Shown here: positions 8,983 through 16,073 of the stretch, piece after piece
Layout of the letters: each line of letters opens with the position of its first letter
How positions within the stretch are numbered: the stretch's first letter is position 1
NCBI RefSeq assembly: GCF_026342405.1
Contig: NZ_JAPEMU010000001.1
Coordinates: forward strand, 6,448,001 to 6,512,000
DNA from: Kitasatospora sp. NBC_00240
Lineage (GTDB): Bacteria > Actinomycetota > Actinomycetes > Streptomycetales > Streptomycetaceae
Direction: 5' to 3'
DNA length: 64,000 nt
Notes under the pieces: generated by a model
Told to the model about the DNA's origin: nothing
The model's input: only the letters and a program-made list of their open reading frames with translations
Databases searched by the model: none
Made by a program: the position numbers and the translations under genes

Positions 8983-9978
8983 ATGGCCAGGAAGAGTGCA
9001 CCCGACGATCTGCTCGCCCCGCTCACCCTCGTGGTCGGCCAGGAGGAGCTGCTGCTCGACCGCGCGGTCGCCCAGGTGGTGACGGCGGCCAAGGCGGCCG
9101 ACCCCGACACCGACGTACGCGACCTGGCACCGGGCAGCCTCCAGCCCGGCAGCCTGGCCGAGCTCACCACGCCCTCGCTGTTCGCCGAGCGCAAGGTCAT
9201 CGTGGTCCGCGCGGCCCAGGACCTCTCCGCCGACTCCGTGAAGGAGGTCAAGGCGTACATCGAGAACCCGGCCGAGGAAGTGATCATTGTCCTGGTGCAC
9301 GCGGGCGGGGTGAAGGGCAAGGGCCTGCTGGACGCCGGGCGCAAGGCGGGCGGACGCGAGGTCACCTGCCCGAAACTGACCAAGGCCGGCGACCGGCTGG
9401 CTTTCGTCCGCGGTGAGTTCCGCACCCTCGGCCGCTCCGCGAGCCAGGAGGCCTGCCAGGCTCTGCTGGACGCACTCGGCAGCGATCTGCGTGAGCTCGC
9501 TGCCGCCTGCAGCCAGCTGACCGCCGATGTCGAGGGCACCATCGACGAGACGGTGGTGGCCCGTTACTACAGCGGCCGGGCCGAGGCGACCGGCTTCGAG
9601 GTGGCCGACCTCGCCGTCACCGGCCGGGCCGCCGAGGCACTGGAGCGACTGCGCTGGGCCTTGGCGGTCGGGCAGCCGCCCACCGGTATCACCTACGCCC
9701 TGGCCTCCGGCGTCCGCAGCATCGGCCGCCTCGCCACCACCGGCCGGAACATGCGCCCGGCCGACCTCGCCCGTGAGTTGGGCATGCCGCCGTGGAAGGT
9801 CGACCGGGTCCGCCAGCAGATGCGCGGCTGGACGGGCGACGCCGTCGCCACCGCTCTGACCGCCATCGCCCAGGCCGACGCGGCGGTCAAGGGCGGATCG
9901 GACGACCCGGCGTACGCGCTGGAGCGCGCGGTGGTCGCGGTCGCCAAGGCGGCCCGCTCCGGCGCCCGCTCCTACTGA
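8983..9978 (+). CDS. holA: DNA polymerase III delta subunit (clamp-loader)
   Basis: 331 residues, the usual length of HolA. The delta subunit opens the beta sliding clamp within the clamp-loader complex. Visible blocks are LTLVVGQEELLLDRAV at the N-terminus, PSLFAERKVIVVRAAQDL, and the degenerate AAA+ core without a Walker A motif, as expected for delta. The C-terminal collar domain contains ALASGVRSIGRLA and LGMPPWKVDRVRQQMRGW, highly typical of HolA. The chosen start is ATG 8983 (MARKSAPDDLLAPL); longer in-frame openings overlap the minus-strand gene. Gene order comEA-comEC-holA-rpsT is the common bacterial order, here broken by insertions between holA and rpsT. Confidence 0.96.
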   Translation: MARKSAPDDLLAPLTLVVGQEELLLDRAVAQVVTAAKAADPDTDVRDLAPGSLQPGSLAELTTPSLFAERKVIVVRAAQDLSADSVKEVKAYIENPAEEVIIVLVHAGGVKGKGLLDAGRKAGGREVTCPKLTKAGDRLAFVRGEFRTLGRSASQEACQALLDALGSDLRELAAACSQLTADVEGTIDETVVARYYSGRAEATGFEVADLAVTGRAAEALERLRWALAVGQPPTGITYALASGVRSIGRLATTGRNMRPADLARELGMPPWKVDRVRQQMRGWTGDAVATALTAIAQADAAVKGGSDDPAYALERAVVAVAKAARSGARSY

Positions 9979-10087
9979 CCCACCGGGCCCGGCGCACCAC
10001 CGCCCGGGGCCGATGTCTTCGTACCGGTACGTCTCGGCCGGTAGGTCCGGGCCGGGAGCTCCAAGCCGGGCGACGTCTCCCGGGCGG

Positions 10088-10858
10088 TCAGCGGCCGCCG
10101 ATCGCCTTCAGCAGGTCCCGGCTGTCGGCGAGCAGCGCCTGGCGGATCGTCTCCTGCTCGGGCACGCTGGTCTTGCCCTCCTGGTAGCTTCCCGACCAGG
10201 ACAGGTAGTACGTCATACCGCCTTCGCGCAGCAGCAGTTCGTGCGTGATGCTGTGCCAGCTCTTGTCCGTGGCGCTGGGTTCGTCCCGGTAGGCGGTGTA
10301 GGCCGAGTCGCCGAAGCCGGGCACGTCGGTGATCCGGTACCCGTCCTGCCGGCGGCCGGCCTTCTCGGCGTCGAACTCGGGGCTCACGTTGACCGCCTTG
10401 TGCAGGCCGACCTGCGCGTACAGCGAGGCGTATTCGGTGTCACCGGCGCTGCCGCCGACCGATCCCTGCTGCAGGGAGAGCACGCAGTTCATCGAGTCGA
10501 GCGCGGGCGCCCGGTCGGTGCGGTGGTTAGGGGTGTCGTCCGGCTTGCGGTAGATCTGGTTGAACTTGACCAACTTGGCCTTGGCGCAGAGGTCGTCGAC
10601 GGCGTGGTAGCCGCGCAGACCGAGGGGCGACCCCGGGGTGGTGACCATCCCGGGCACGGTGAGGACGACGGCCGTCCACACGACGGAGACCAGCACGGCC
10701 CCCACGAAGGCCCAGCCCGCGTTCCGTCGCAGGCTCCCCCGGCGGTTGTCGGACGCCGGCGGCGCCGGCTGCGGCGCCGGGTGGCCGTATCCGGGCGCGG
10801 CGGTCTGCTGCGCCGGCAAACCTCCGTAGCCGGTGCCGGCTTGCGGTGGCGTCGTCAT
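10088..10858 (-). CDS. Single-pass membrane protein, function unknown
   Basis: 256 residues: a Pro/Gly/Ala/Tyr-rich cytoplasmic tail (about 45 residues), one membrane helix (AGWAFVGAVLVSVVWTAVVLTV) and an extracellular domain of about 180 residues. That domain contains AVDDLCAKAKLVKF and a second cysteine in DSMNCVLSL, suggesting one disulfide. No protease or kinase motif is visible. The start is ATG 10858, preceded by CAGGGGGATTCC. Many streptomycete proteins share this proline-rich tail plus exported sensor-like domain, but I do not know the function. Confidence 0.8.
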   Translation of the reverse strand: MTTPPQAGTGYGGLPAQQTAAPGYGHPAPQPAPPASDNRRGSLRRNAGWAFVGAVLVSVVWTAVVLTVPGMVTTPGSPLGLRGYHAVDDLCAKAKLVKFNQIYRKPDDTPNHRTDRAPALDSMNCVLSLQQGSVGGSAGDTEYASLYAQVGLHKAVNVSPEFDAEKAGRRQDGYRITDVPGFGDSAYTAYRDEPSATDKSWHSITHELLLREGGMTYYLSWSGSYQEGKTSVPEQETIRQALLADSRDLLKAIGGR

Positions 10859-11094
10859 GGAATCCCCCTGAGATGTCCAGCGTCCTCGGCATCGTCGATG
10901 CCGGTTCGAAGACGATAGCGGCAGTGTCCGCCGGTCCTCGGGGGAAGGGTGGGTGCACCGGACGAAGGCCCTCGCGACCGTCGCGCCTCCCGCCCGGTGG
11001 CCCCGCCTTCTGCCCAGTGGCCCCCGCTGGGCGCACGAGTGGGGCCCCGCGCATCCGCGAGGCCCCACGACACCCGCGCCCGCCGCCGCCCGCC

Positions 11095-11190
11095 GACACC
11101 GGAGCTCCACGACACCGGAGCTCCACGACACCGGAGCTCCACGACACCGGAGCTCCACGACATCCCTGCTCCACGACATCCCTACCCCAC
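11095..11190 (-). repeat. Tandem 16-bp repeat with internal GAGCTC palindrome
   Basis: Four identical 16-bp units (GACACCGGAGCTCCAC, 11095-11158) followed by two degenerate units (11159-11174, 11175-11190) lie in the 405-bp gap between the divergent minus-strand membrane-protein promoter region and the end of the methionine-synthase-like gene. On the minus strand it lies upstream of the 10858 start. Sixteen is not a multiple of three, so no single frame is repeated; I read it as non-coding. Confidence 0.85.
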
Positions 11191-11263
11191 GATCCGACAG
11201 GCAGGGCCGGTTCCGCAGACCCGGTCCCCGCCCGTCGGCGGGCGGTGGCGATCGAAGCGGCGC

Positions 11264-12328
11264 TCAGACCCCCAGTGCGGCCGAGGCCAGAGCGGTGCCC
11301 TCGATCCGCGCGGCGATCTTGGCGAAGGCAGTCTCCCGGGAGGTGGAGAGGTCGTCGGCGAAGGGCGCGAAGCCGCAGTCGTCGCAGCTGCCGAGGCGTG
11401 CCGGGTCGATGTACTCGGCCGCCGTCAGCACTCGGTCGCGGACCTGCTCGGCGGTCTCGACCACCGGGTCGATCGGGTCGGTCACCCCGACGAAGATCTG
11501 CTGGTCCGCGCCCGAGTGCTTGGCCACCAGGTCGAGCACACGCCGCGGGTCCGCCTCCGCCGCCAGCTCCAGGTAGAACGCGCCTGCCCGGAGCGCGAAG
11601 AGGCGGGGCAGCAGCAAGGAGTAGTCGACGTCCGCGCTGTGCGTGGAGTCCTGGTCGCCTCCGGGGCAGGTGTGGACGCCGATCCGGGCCCGGTCCTTGT
11701 CGGAGAACCGCTCCAGCACGCTGTTGTTGAGCGCGACGAAGGAGTCGAGGAGCCCGCCCGAGGGGTCGAGCTTCAGCGCGAGGCGCCCCTCGGTGAAGTC
11801 GATCTGGACGCGCTGGGCGCCCGCACGCAGGCAGCGGCGGATGTCCTGTTCCGCCTGGTCCTGCAGGTCGGCGACGAACTGCTCCCGCGGGTACCCGTCG
11901 ATGCCGTCCGCCGGGTAGATCAGGCTGATCGCCGACGGCGCGATGACGGCCTGCTTCACCGGCACGGTGGCGTACTGCCGGGCGGCGAGCAGGTAGCTGT
12001 CGGCGTACGTCCCGTAGCGGAACGGTCCGGCGGTGAGCAGCGGCAGTTGACGCGTGTGCCCGTCCGCGAACGGGATGACGGCGCCCTCCGGGGCGAGGCC
12101 GGTGAGCCCCTCCAGCGGGTACGTGGCAAAACTGGACTTGGCCTGCTCGCCGTCGGTCACGACGGGTGAGCCGAGGGCTTCGAGGCGCGCGATGGTGTCC
12201 CGTACGGCGTCCTGCCGCTGCTGCGCCAGCGAGGCGTCGTCGATCTGCCCGGCGGCGTGCTGTGCGACCGCCGCCAGCAGCTGCGCGGAGCGGGGAAGAC
12301 TTCCGATGAGTTCCGTGGGAAGCGTCAT
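11264..12328 (-). CDS. Cobalamin-independent methionine synthase-like protein (MetE C-terminal type)
   Basis: 354 residues, the size of the single-domain MetE/UROD-fold proteins rather than full-length two-domain MetE. It begins LPTELIGSLPRSAQLL, typical of the family. Zinc ligands expected for methyl transfer to a thiol are present: His-x-Cys in VHTCPGGD and a second Cys in GSCDDCGF near the C-terminus. The block VQIDFTEGRLALKLDP is also characteristic. The likely reaction is methyl transfer to homocysteine or a related thiol, but the methyl donor cannot be read from sequence because the N-terminal folate-binding half of MetE is absent. The start at 12328 has little Shine-Dalgarno; a short ORF with a strong ribosome site lies 50 bp upstream, so translation may be coupled. 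Confidence 0.88.
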   Translation of the reverse strand: MTLPTELIGSLPRSAQLLAAVAQHAAGQIDDASLAQQRQDAVRDTIARLEALGSPVVTDGEQAKSSFATYPLEGLTGLAPEGAVIPFADGHTRQLPLLTAGPFRYGTYADSYLLAARQYATVPVKQAVIAPSAISLIYPADGIDGYPREQFVADLQDQAEQDIRRCLRAGAQRVQIDFTEGRLALKLDPSGGLLDSFVALNNSVLERFSDKDRARIGVHTCPGGDQDSTHSADVDYSLLLPRLFALRAGAFYLELAAEADPRRVLDLVAKHSGADQQIFVGVTDPIDPVVETAEQVRDRVLTAAEYIDPARLGSCDDCGFAPFADDLSTSRETAFAKIAARIEGTALASAALGV

Positions 12329-12378
12329 GAACAGCACACTAGCGATACGCAGAGCATCCGGTCCATCACCAAGAGCAT

Positions 12379-12684
12379 TCAAGGCGTGCTGCGCGTCGAC
12401 CAGTTGACCGCCCGGGGGAGAGGTGCGGGTTGAAGGGGCCATGGTCGGCGCGGATGGGGGGTGTGTGCTGCGAGGGCTGACCGGGTCACGTGTTCGTAGT
12501 AGTCGAATTGACGATCCGCCAGAGAAGTCCGTTCCCGATCGCGCGGGAGGGCGGTGGTCACGGCACGGATCCGCAGTGCCTCCCGGTAGCGGGTCCGCAA
12601 CTCCCCGGCAGGCCCGTCGGCGGGCCTGGAAGTCTGTGCCGTGCGCGGGTGCCCCGCGTTGACCGCGACCCTGGAGTGCTGCAT
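12379..12684 (-). CDS. Small ORF with strong ribosome site upstream of the methionine-synthase-like gene
   Basis: 101 codons from ATG 12684 to a stop 50 bp before the methionine-synthase-like start. AGGAGGT lies five bases before the ATG, the best ribosome site in this neighbourhood. The product starts MQHSRVAVNAGHPRTAQ, has a basic middle (LRTRYREALRIRAV, QFDYYEHVTRSALAAH) and a Pro-rich C-terminus. No motif is recognised. Either it is a real small protein or the upstream part is a leader ORF controlling the downstream gene. Base composition at third positions is GC-rich but less extreme than in proven genes, so I am unsure. Confidence 0.4.
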   Translation of the reverse strand: MQHSRVAVNAGHPRTAQTSRPADGPAGELRTRYREALRIRAVTTALPRDRERTSLADRQFDYYEHVTRSALAAHTPHPRRPWPLQPAPLPRAVNWSTRSTP

Positions 12685-13016
12685 GCCGTACCTCCTGGAG
12701 GACGCCTCGCCCCTGGAGGCGCCTCGCTCCGGGAGGCGCTCCGGGAGAACGAGGACGGTAGGCGCCCGATGCTCTCCCTCCTGGTGACGAGCAAGGAGCC
12801 GCGGATGCCGTCGATCGGGTTCTTCGAACTCGCCGCCCGGATCCCGTTCTCCCGTCCCCTTCGGGGTGCCGCACTGTGGGAGGGGGAGCGGGACGCGGTC
12901 ACACGGAGTTCGCCCGGCCTTGGCACCCGGCCGGCCGACCCACCCGTAGGCGCACCTCGTTCAGGCGCACCTCGTCGAGCGCCGCCGAGAAAAAGTCAAA
13001 AATTCTTGGACGGTGA

Positions 13017-13043
13017 TGTCGAGAACCCGTGGCCTGCTCCGTC
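13017..13043 (+). promoter_or_regulatory. ECF42-type promoter of the DGPF-sigma operon
   Basis: TGTCGA at 13017-13022 and CGTC at 13040-13043 are separated by 17 bp and lie about 50 bp before the start of the DGPF gene. Known: ECF42 sigma factors recognise a -35 of TGTCGA and a -10 of CG(A/T)C upstream of DGPF genes. The match predicts that the sigma factor encoded just downstream transcribes its own operon. An AT-rich block (about 12988-13005) lies immediately upstream. Confidence 0.75.
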
Positions 13044-13095
13044 CCAGGGGTGAATGCGACCACAATGGGCCGCACCAGCACCGAGGAGTAACACC

Positions 13096-13503
13096 ATGGC
13101 CAAGTACCTGCTGCTCAAGCACTACCGCGGCGCTCCGGCCCCGGTCAACAACGTGCCGATGGAGAAGTGGACGCCGGAGGAGATCTCGGCCCACGTGCAG
13201 TACATGCGTGACTTCGCCACCCGGCTGGAGGGGACGGGCGAGTTCGTCGACGGCCAGGCGCTGGCCCCCGGCGGCACGTTCGTCCGCTACGACGGCGAGG
13301 GGCGCCCGCCGGTGACGGACGGTCCGTTCGCCGAGACCAAGGACCTCATCGCCGGCTGGATGGTGATCGACGTCGACAGTTACGAGCGCGCCGTCGAGCT
13401 GGCCGGGGAGCTGTCGGCCGCCCCCGGCGCCGGCGGGGAGCCGATCCACGAGTGGCTGGAGCTGCGCCCGTTCCTGACCGAGCCGCCCACCGTCACGGAG
13501 TGA
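13096..13503 (+). CDS. DGPF/YCII-domain protein, partner of ECF42 sigma factor
   Basis: 135 residues, one YCII-related ferredoxin-like domain. It starts MAKYLLLKHYRGAP and carries the signature TDGPFAETKDLIAGWMVIDV that gives DGPF proteins their name. Such proteins are almost always co-encoded with ECF42 sigma factors; their biochemical role is not settled. RBS GAGGAG precedes ATG 13096. The next gene starts 8 bp after its stop, so the two form one operon. Confidence 0.92.
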   Translation: MAKYLLLKHYRGAPAPVNNVPMEKWTPEEISAHVQYMRDFATRLEGTGEFVDGQALAPGGTFVRYDGEGRPPVTDGPFAETKDLIAGWMVIDVDSYERAVELAGELSAAPGAGGEPIHEWLELRPFLTEPPTVTE

Positions 13504-13511
13504 CCCTGCCC

Positions 13512-14717
13512 ATGGACGAGGTACTGCTGCGCAGCCTCACCCCTGGTGTGCTCGGAATCCTCGTCCGCCGCGGAGCTGACTTCGCGGCGGCCGAGGACGC
13601 CGTGCAGGACGCGCTGGTCGAGGCGGCCCGTGTCTGGCCGGCCGACCTCTCCCCAGGCTCTTCGAGCAGGGGACACCCCATGCGGGACCCGAAGGGCTGG
13701 TTGGTCACCGTGGCCTGGCGCCGGTTCCTCGACGCGACCCGGGCGGATGCCGCCCGCCGTCGGCGCGAGCTCCTCGTCGACGAGGAGCCGGCGCCCGGGC
13801 CCGCGCCGGAGCTGGACGACACGCTCCAGCTCTACTTCCTGTGTGCCCACCCGTCGTTGACGCCGTCGTCCGCGGTCGCGCTCACGTTGCGGGCGGTCGG
13901 CGGGCTGACCACCCGCCAGATCGCCCAGGCCTACCTGGTGCCCGAGGCGACCATGGCGCAGCGCATCAGCCGGGCCAAGCGCACCGTCTCCGGCGTGAGG
14001 TTCGACCGGCCCGGTGATGTCGCCACCGTGCTGCGCGTCCTCTACCTGGTGTTCAACGAGGGCTACTCCGGCGACGTCGACCTCGCTGCCGAAGCCATCC
14101 GCCTCACCCGGCAGCTCGCGGCCGCGATCGACCACCCCGAGGTGGCGGGGCTGCTCGCCCTCATGCTGCTCCACCACGCCCGGCGCCCCTCGCGGACGGC
14201 GCGGGACGGCAGTCTGGTGCCGCTCGCCGAGCAGGACCGCAGCCGGTGGGACACCGGGGCGATCGCCGAGGGCGTCGAGATCCTGCAGGCGGCCCTGGCC
14301 CACGACCGGCTGGGCGAGTTCCAGGCGCAGGCCGCCGTCGCGGCCCTGCATGCCGACGCGCCCACCGCCGAGGAGACCGACTGGGTGCAGATCGTCGAGT
14401 GGTACGACGAGCTCGCGCGCCTGACCGACAGCCCGGTCGTCCGGCTGAACCGCGCGGTCGCCGTCGGCGAGGCCGACGGACCGCGCGCCGGGCTGGCGGC
14501 GCTCGCGGCCCTGGACGACTCCTCCCCGGGCTCCCGGAGCGGGGGGCACGCCGTCCCCCGCTACCTCGCGGTGGCGGCCTACCTCCACGAGCGCGACGGT
14601 GATCCGGCCACGGCGGCCCGGCTGTACGCCGAGGCGGCCCGGGAGGCGCCGAACCTGGCCGAGCGCGACCACCTGACGCGCCAGGCCGCCCGCCTCAACA
14701 CCCGGCTGCGCCCCTGA
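13512..14717 (+). CDS. RNA polymerase sigma factor, ECF42 group (with C-terminal extension)
   Basis: 401 residues, about twice a minimal ECF sigma factor, because ECF42 members carry a TPR-like C-terminal extension (about residues 185-401). The sigma2 region (AAEDAVQDALVEAARVW, WLVTVAWRRFLD) and sigma4 region (LTTRQIAQAYLVPEATMAQRISRAKRTV) are clear. The extension includes ALLLHHARR-like and LNRAVAVGEADGPRAGL blocks typical of the DUF6596 family. No anti-sigma factor gene is adjacent, as is usual for this group. Two short related segments (encoding SPGSSSRGHP and SPGSRSGGHA) interrupt the normal alignment of the sigma2 and TPR regions; see the repeat entries. Confidence 0.93.
   Translation: MDEVLLRSLTPGVLGILVRRGADFAAAEDAVQDALVEAARVWPADLSPGSSSRGHPMRDPKGWLVTVAWRRFLDATRADAARRRRELLVDEEPAPGPAPELDDTLQLYFLCAHPSLTPSSAVALTLRAVGGLTTRQIAQAYLVPEATMAQRISRAKRTVSGVRFDRPGDVATVLRVLYLVFNEGYSGDVDLAAEAIRLTRQLAAAIDHPEVAGLLALMLLHHARRPSRTARDGSLVPLAEQDRSRWDTGAIAEGVEILQAALAHDRLGEFQAQAAVAALHADAPTAEETDWVQIVEWYDELARLTDSPVVRLNRAVAVGEADGPRAGLAALAALDDSSPGSRSGGHAVPRYLAVAAYLHERDGDPATAARLYAEAAREAPNLAERDHLTRQAARLNTRLRP
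13650..13679 (+). repeat. 30-bp mini-insertion, copy 1, inside the sigma-factor gene
   Basis: Imperfect palindromic 30-mer beginning TCCCCAGGCTC and ending with a CACCCC block. It matches the segment at 14524-14553 at 23 of 30 positions. It encodes SPGSSSRGHP, which falls in a surface position of sigma region 2 without breaking the frame. Confidence 0.6.
14524..14553 (+). repeat. 30-bp mini-insertion, copy 2, inside the sigma-factor gene
   Basis: Begins TCCCCGGGCTC and continues into CGGGGGGCACG. It encodes SPGSRSGGHA in a loop of the C-terminal TPR-like region. Together with copy 1 it suggests a short mobile or recombining palindromic element that inserts in multiples of three. Confidence 0.6.
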
Positions 14718-14851
14718 CGGGTCGCGCTCGGCCCTGCGGCTCCCCGGCCGGGCAGGGCGCCGTCACGAGCAGGAGCTCGGACCGGGTCTCCGGGGCGGCG
14801 GACTGCCAAGGGCGGGCGACCAAGGGCGGGCGACGACCAGGAGAGGCGAAA

Positions 14852-14877
14852 GGGGCCCGGCCACCGGCCTGGGCCCC
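14852..14877 (+). terminator. Hairpin after the ECF sigma gene
   Basis: GGGGCCCGGCC pairs with GGCCTGGGCCCC with one bulge and a three-base loop. No T-tract follows, as is common in Streptomyces. A direct repeat of CCAAGGGCGGGCGAC (about 14805-14834) precedes it. Confidence 0.6.
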
Positions 14878-14939
14878 CTCGCAGGGGTCGGCGCCGTCCG
14901 TCCGGCGGGCCTGGTCGGTCGGCGCGAATCTGCGCACAC

Positions 14940-15051
14940 ATGCGTACTGCCCGCCAGGGAATCCCTGGCGGGCAGTAGCGATAGCGCCTATGAGCCGGCA
15001 CTTCAGTCAGTCCATGTGCACCGCACCCGCGTGGCGAACGCAGGCCGCGTG
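14940..15051 (+). other. attL: left attachment site of the integrated element
   Basis: This 112-bp segment recurs as an imperfect direct repeat at 30089-30202. The right-hand 41 bp (15011-15051, starting TCCATGTGCACCGC) are identical in both copies and are the likely crossover region. The left part carries a perfect 15-bp inverted repeat (14946-14960 and 14962-14976, arm ACTGCCCGCCAGGGA, one-base loop). No tRNA gene can be folded here on either strand, so the target seems to be another structured non-coding sequence or a terminator. Confidence 0.85.
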
Positions 15052-15088
15052 TGTTCGAAGCATCTGACTGACCTGCAGAAACAGCCTC

Positions 15089-15147
15089 ATAGGCCGGTTG
15101 ACCAGCGAAAACGTATTCACGCGTTATCACGCATAGTCCCGGCCTAT
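15089..15147. repeat. Inverted repeat in the left end of the element
   Basis: ATAGGCCGG at 15089-15097 is inverted as CCGGCCTAT at 15139-15147. The 41 bp between are unusually AT-rich (GAAAACGTATTCACG). The position just inside attL fits an integrase/excisionase accessory binding region or a promoter for the left arm. Confidence 0.6.
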
Positions 15148-15155
15148 CACTGCCT

Positions 15156-15178
15156 CATGTGTACTGAATGTGTACTGC
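15156..15178 (+). repeat. Arm-type repeat, left end copy
   Basis: CATGTGTAC followed by AATG and GTACTGC. A close variant lies at 30077-30099 immediately before attR. The paired placement near both ends suggests integrase arm-binding sites. On the right, the copy runs into the start of the att repeat. Confidence 0.5.
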
Positions 15179-15258
15179 GAGACAGGACGGCGCCGCCCGG
15201 TGTGCAACCACCTGACGGCGCCTGAGCCGGGCCCCTCCAGAACAGGGAGTCCGACCTG

Positions 15259-15561
15259 ATGAACGACCCTACCCCCGCCATGCCCGCCCGCCGGCGCAGG
15301 CTGCCCGACTACGCGGCGACCGGCCCGCTGCACCTGCTCATGCTGCAGATGGGGCTGAGCGTCGACGACCCGCGGGACGTCCTGCTCGCCGCGGCCTACC
15401 AGCTGGCCGCCCGACTGGAGCGCCACATCGCGCCGTGGGACGCCGAGGGCCTCGACCTGCTCGACGCGCACACCTCGTACCGGCTCACGGCCGGCCCGTG
15501 CAGCGTCCACCTGGCCGCCCGCGTCGCCGGGTACACCGAGCTGCAGAGCAGCCCCCGGTGA
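15259..15561 (+). CDS. Small element-borne protein, function unknown
   Basis: 100 residues starting MNDPTPAMPARRRRLPDY after CAGGGAGTCC. The middle is helical (LHLLMLQMGLSVDDPRDVLLAAAYQLAARLERH); two tyrosines and one cysteine occur in the C-terminal part. Its TGA overlaps the GTG start of the next gene, so the two are translationally coupled. First gene of the left arm and therefore likely the first gene of its operon. Family not recognised. Confidence 0.75.
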   Translation: MNDPTPAMPARRRRLPDYAATGPLHLLMLQMGLSVDDPRDVLLAAAYQLAARLERHIAPWDAEGLDLLDAHTSYRLTAGPCSVHLAARVAGYTELQSSPR

Positions 15562-16073
15562 GCGCCCCGACCACGGCGTGCGGTGTCCGCCGTCCCGGAT
15601 GGACGGACGGCCCGGCCATCGGCCGCCACCGCCTTCCCTGCGTGCTGCCCGCCGGCCACGGCCCGGAGCACCGGGACGCCCTCGGCGAGACGTGGCAGGA
15701 GCCCGTCGTCACCGTGACCACCCTCGACCACGGCCCCGTGACCGTCGCCGAGCCCGCCTGGTGCACCGGCCGGCACGAGGACGGTCTGCACCTGGTCGAC
15801 CTCTCCCACGACGGCCCCGAGACCCTGCTCGCCGTCGGCACCGAGCGCGGCGACGTCGAGCTGATGCGCCTGTTCCTCACACGGTCCCCGTACTCCGGCC
15901 GGCCCGAGGACCGGCGCACCAGCCTGGTGGTGGAGATCGGCAGCGAGTGCTACCGCTTCCGGGACGAGAGTGCCCTGCGCCTGCTGGCCGCCGAGCTGGT
16001 GGTCCGTGCCGGCCGGGTGCGTGACCTCGCGGCCGAGCTGACCGCGGTTCAGGATGCGGAGGGCGCCCTGTGA
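15558..16073 (+). CDS. DUF6907-like protein
   Basis: 171 residues starting at GTG 15558, overlapping the previous stop by four bases. The segment AEPAWCTGRHEDGLHLVDLSHDGP matches the C-x-G-x-H core of the DUF6907 family, common on Streptomyces plasmids and integrative elements. The C-terminal helix ALRLLAAELVVRAGRVRDLAAEL is the usual ending. Function unknown; small size and position suggest an accessory role in the element. The stop overlaps the start of the DUF2637 gene. Confidence 0.7.
   Translation: MSAPTTACGVRRPGWTDGPAIGRHRLPCVLPAGHGPEHRDALGETWQEPVVTVTTLDHGPVTVAEPAWCTGRHEDGLHLVDLSHDGPETLLAVGTERGDVELMRLFLTRSPYSGRPEDRRTSLVVEIGSECYRFRDESALRLLAAELVVRAGRVRDLAAELTAVQDAEGAL

Noticed and set aside
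12490-13053. Plus-strand frame across the region between the methionine-synthase-like gene and the ECF operon
   Set aside because: It overlaps the AT-rich ECF promoter, lacks a ribosome site and has no recognisable sequence.
14940-15051. tRNA gene as the integration target
   Set aside because: No cloverleaf, T-arm or anticodon can be built on either strand at either att copy.
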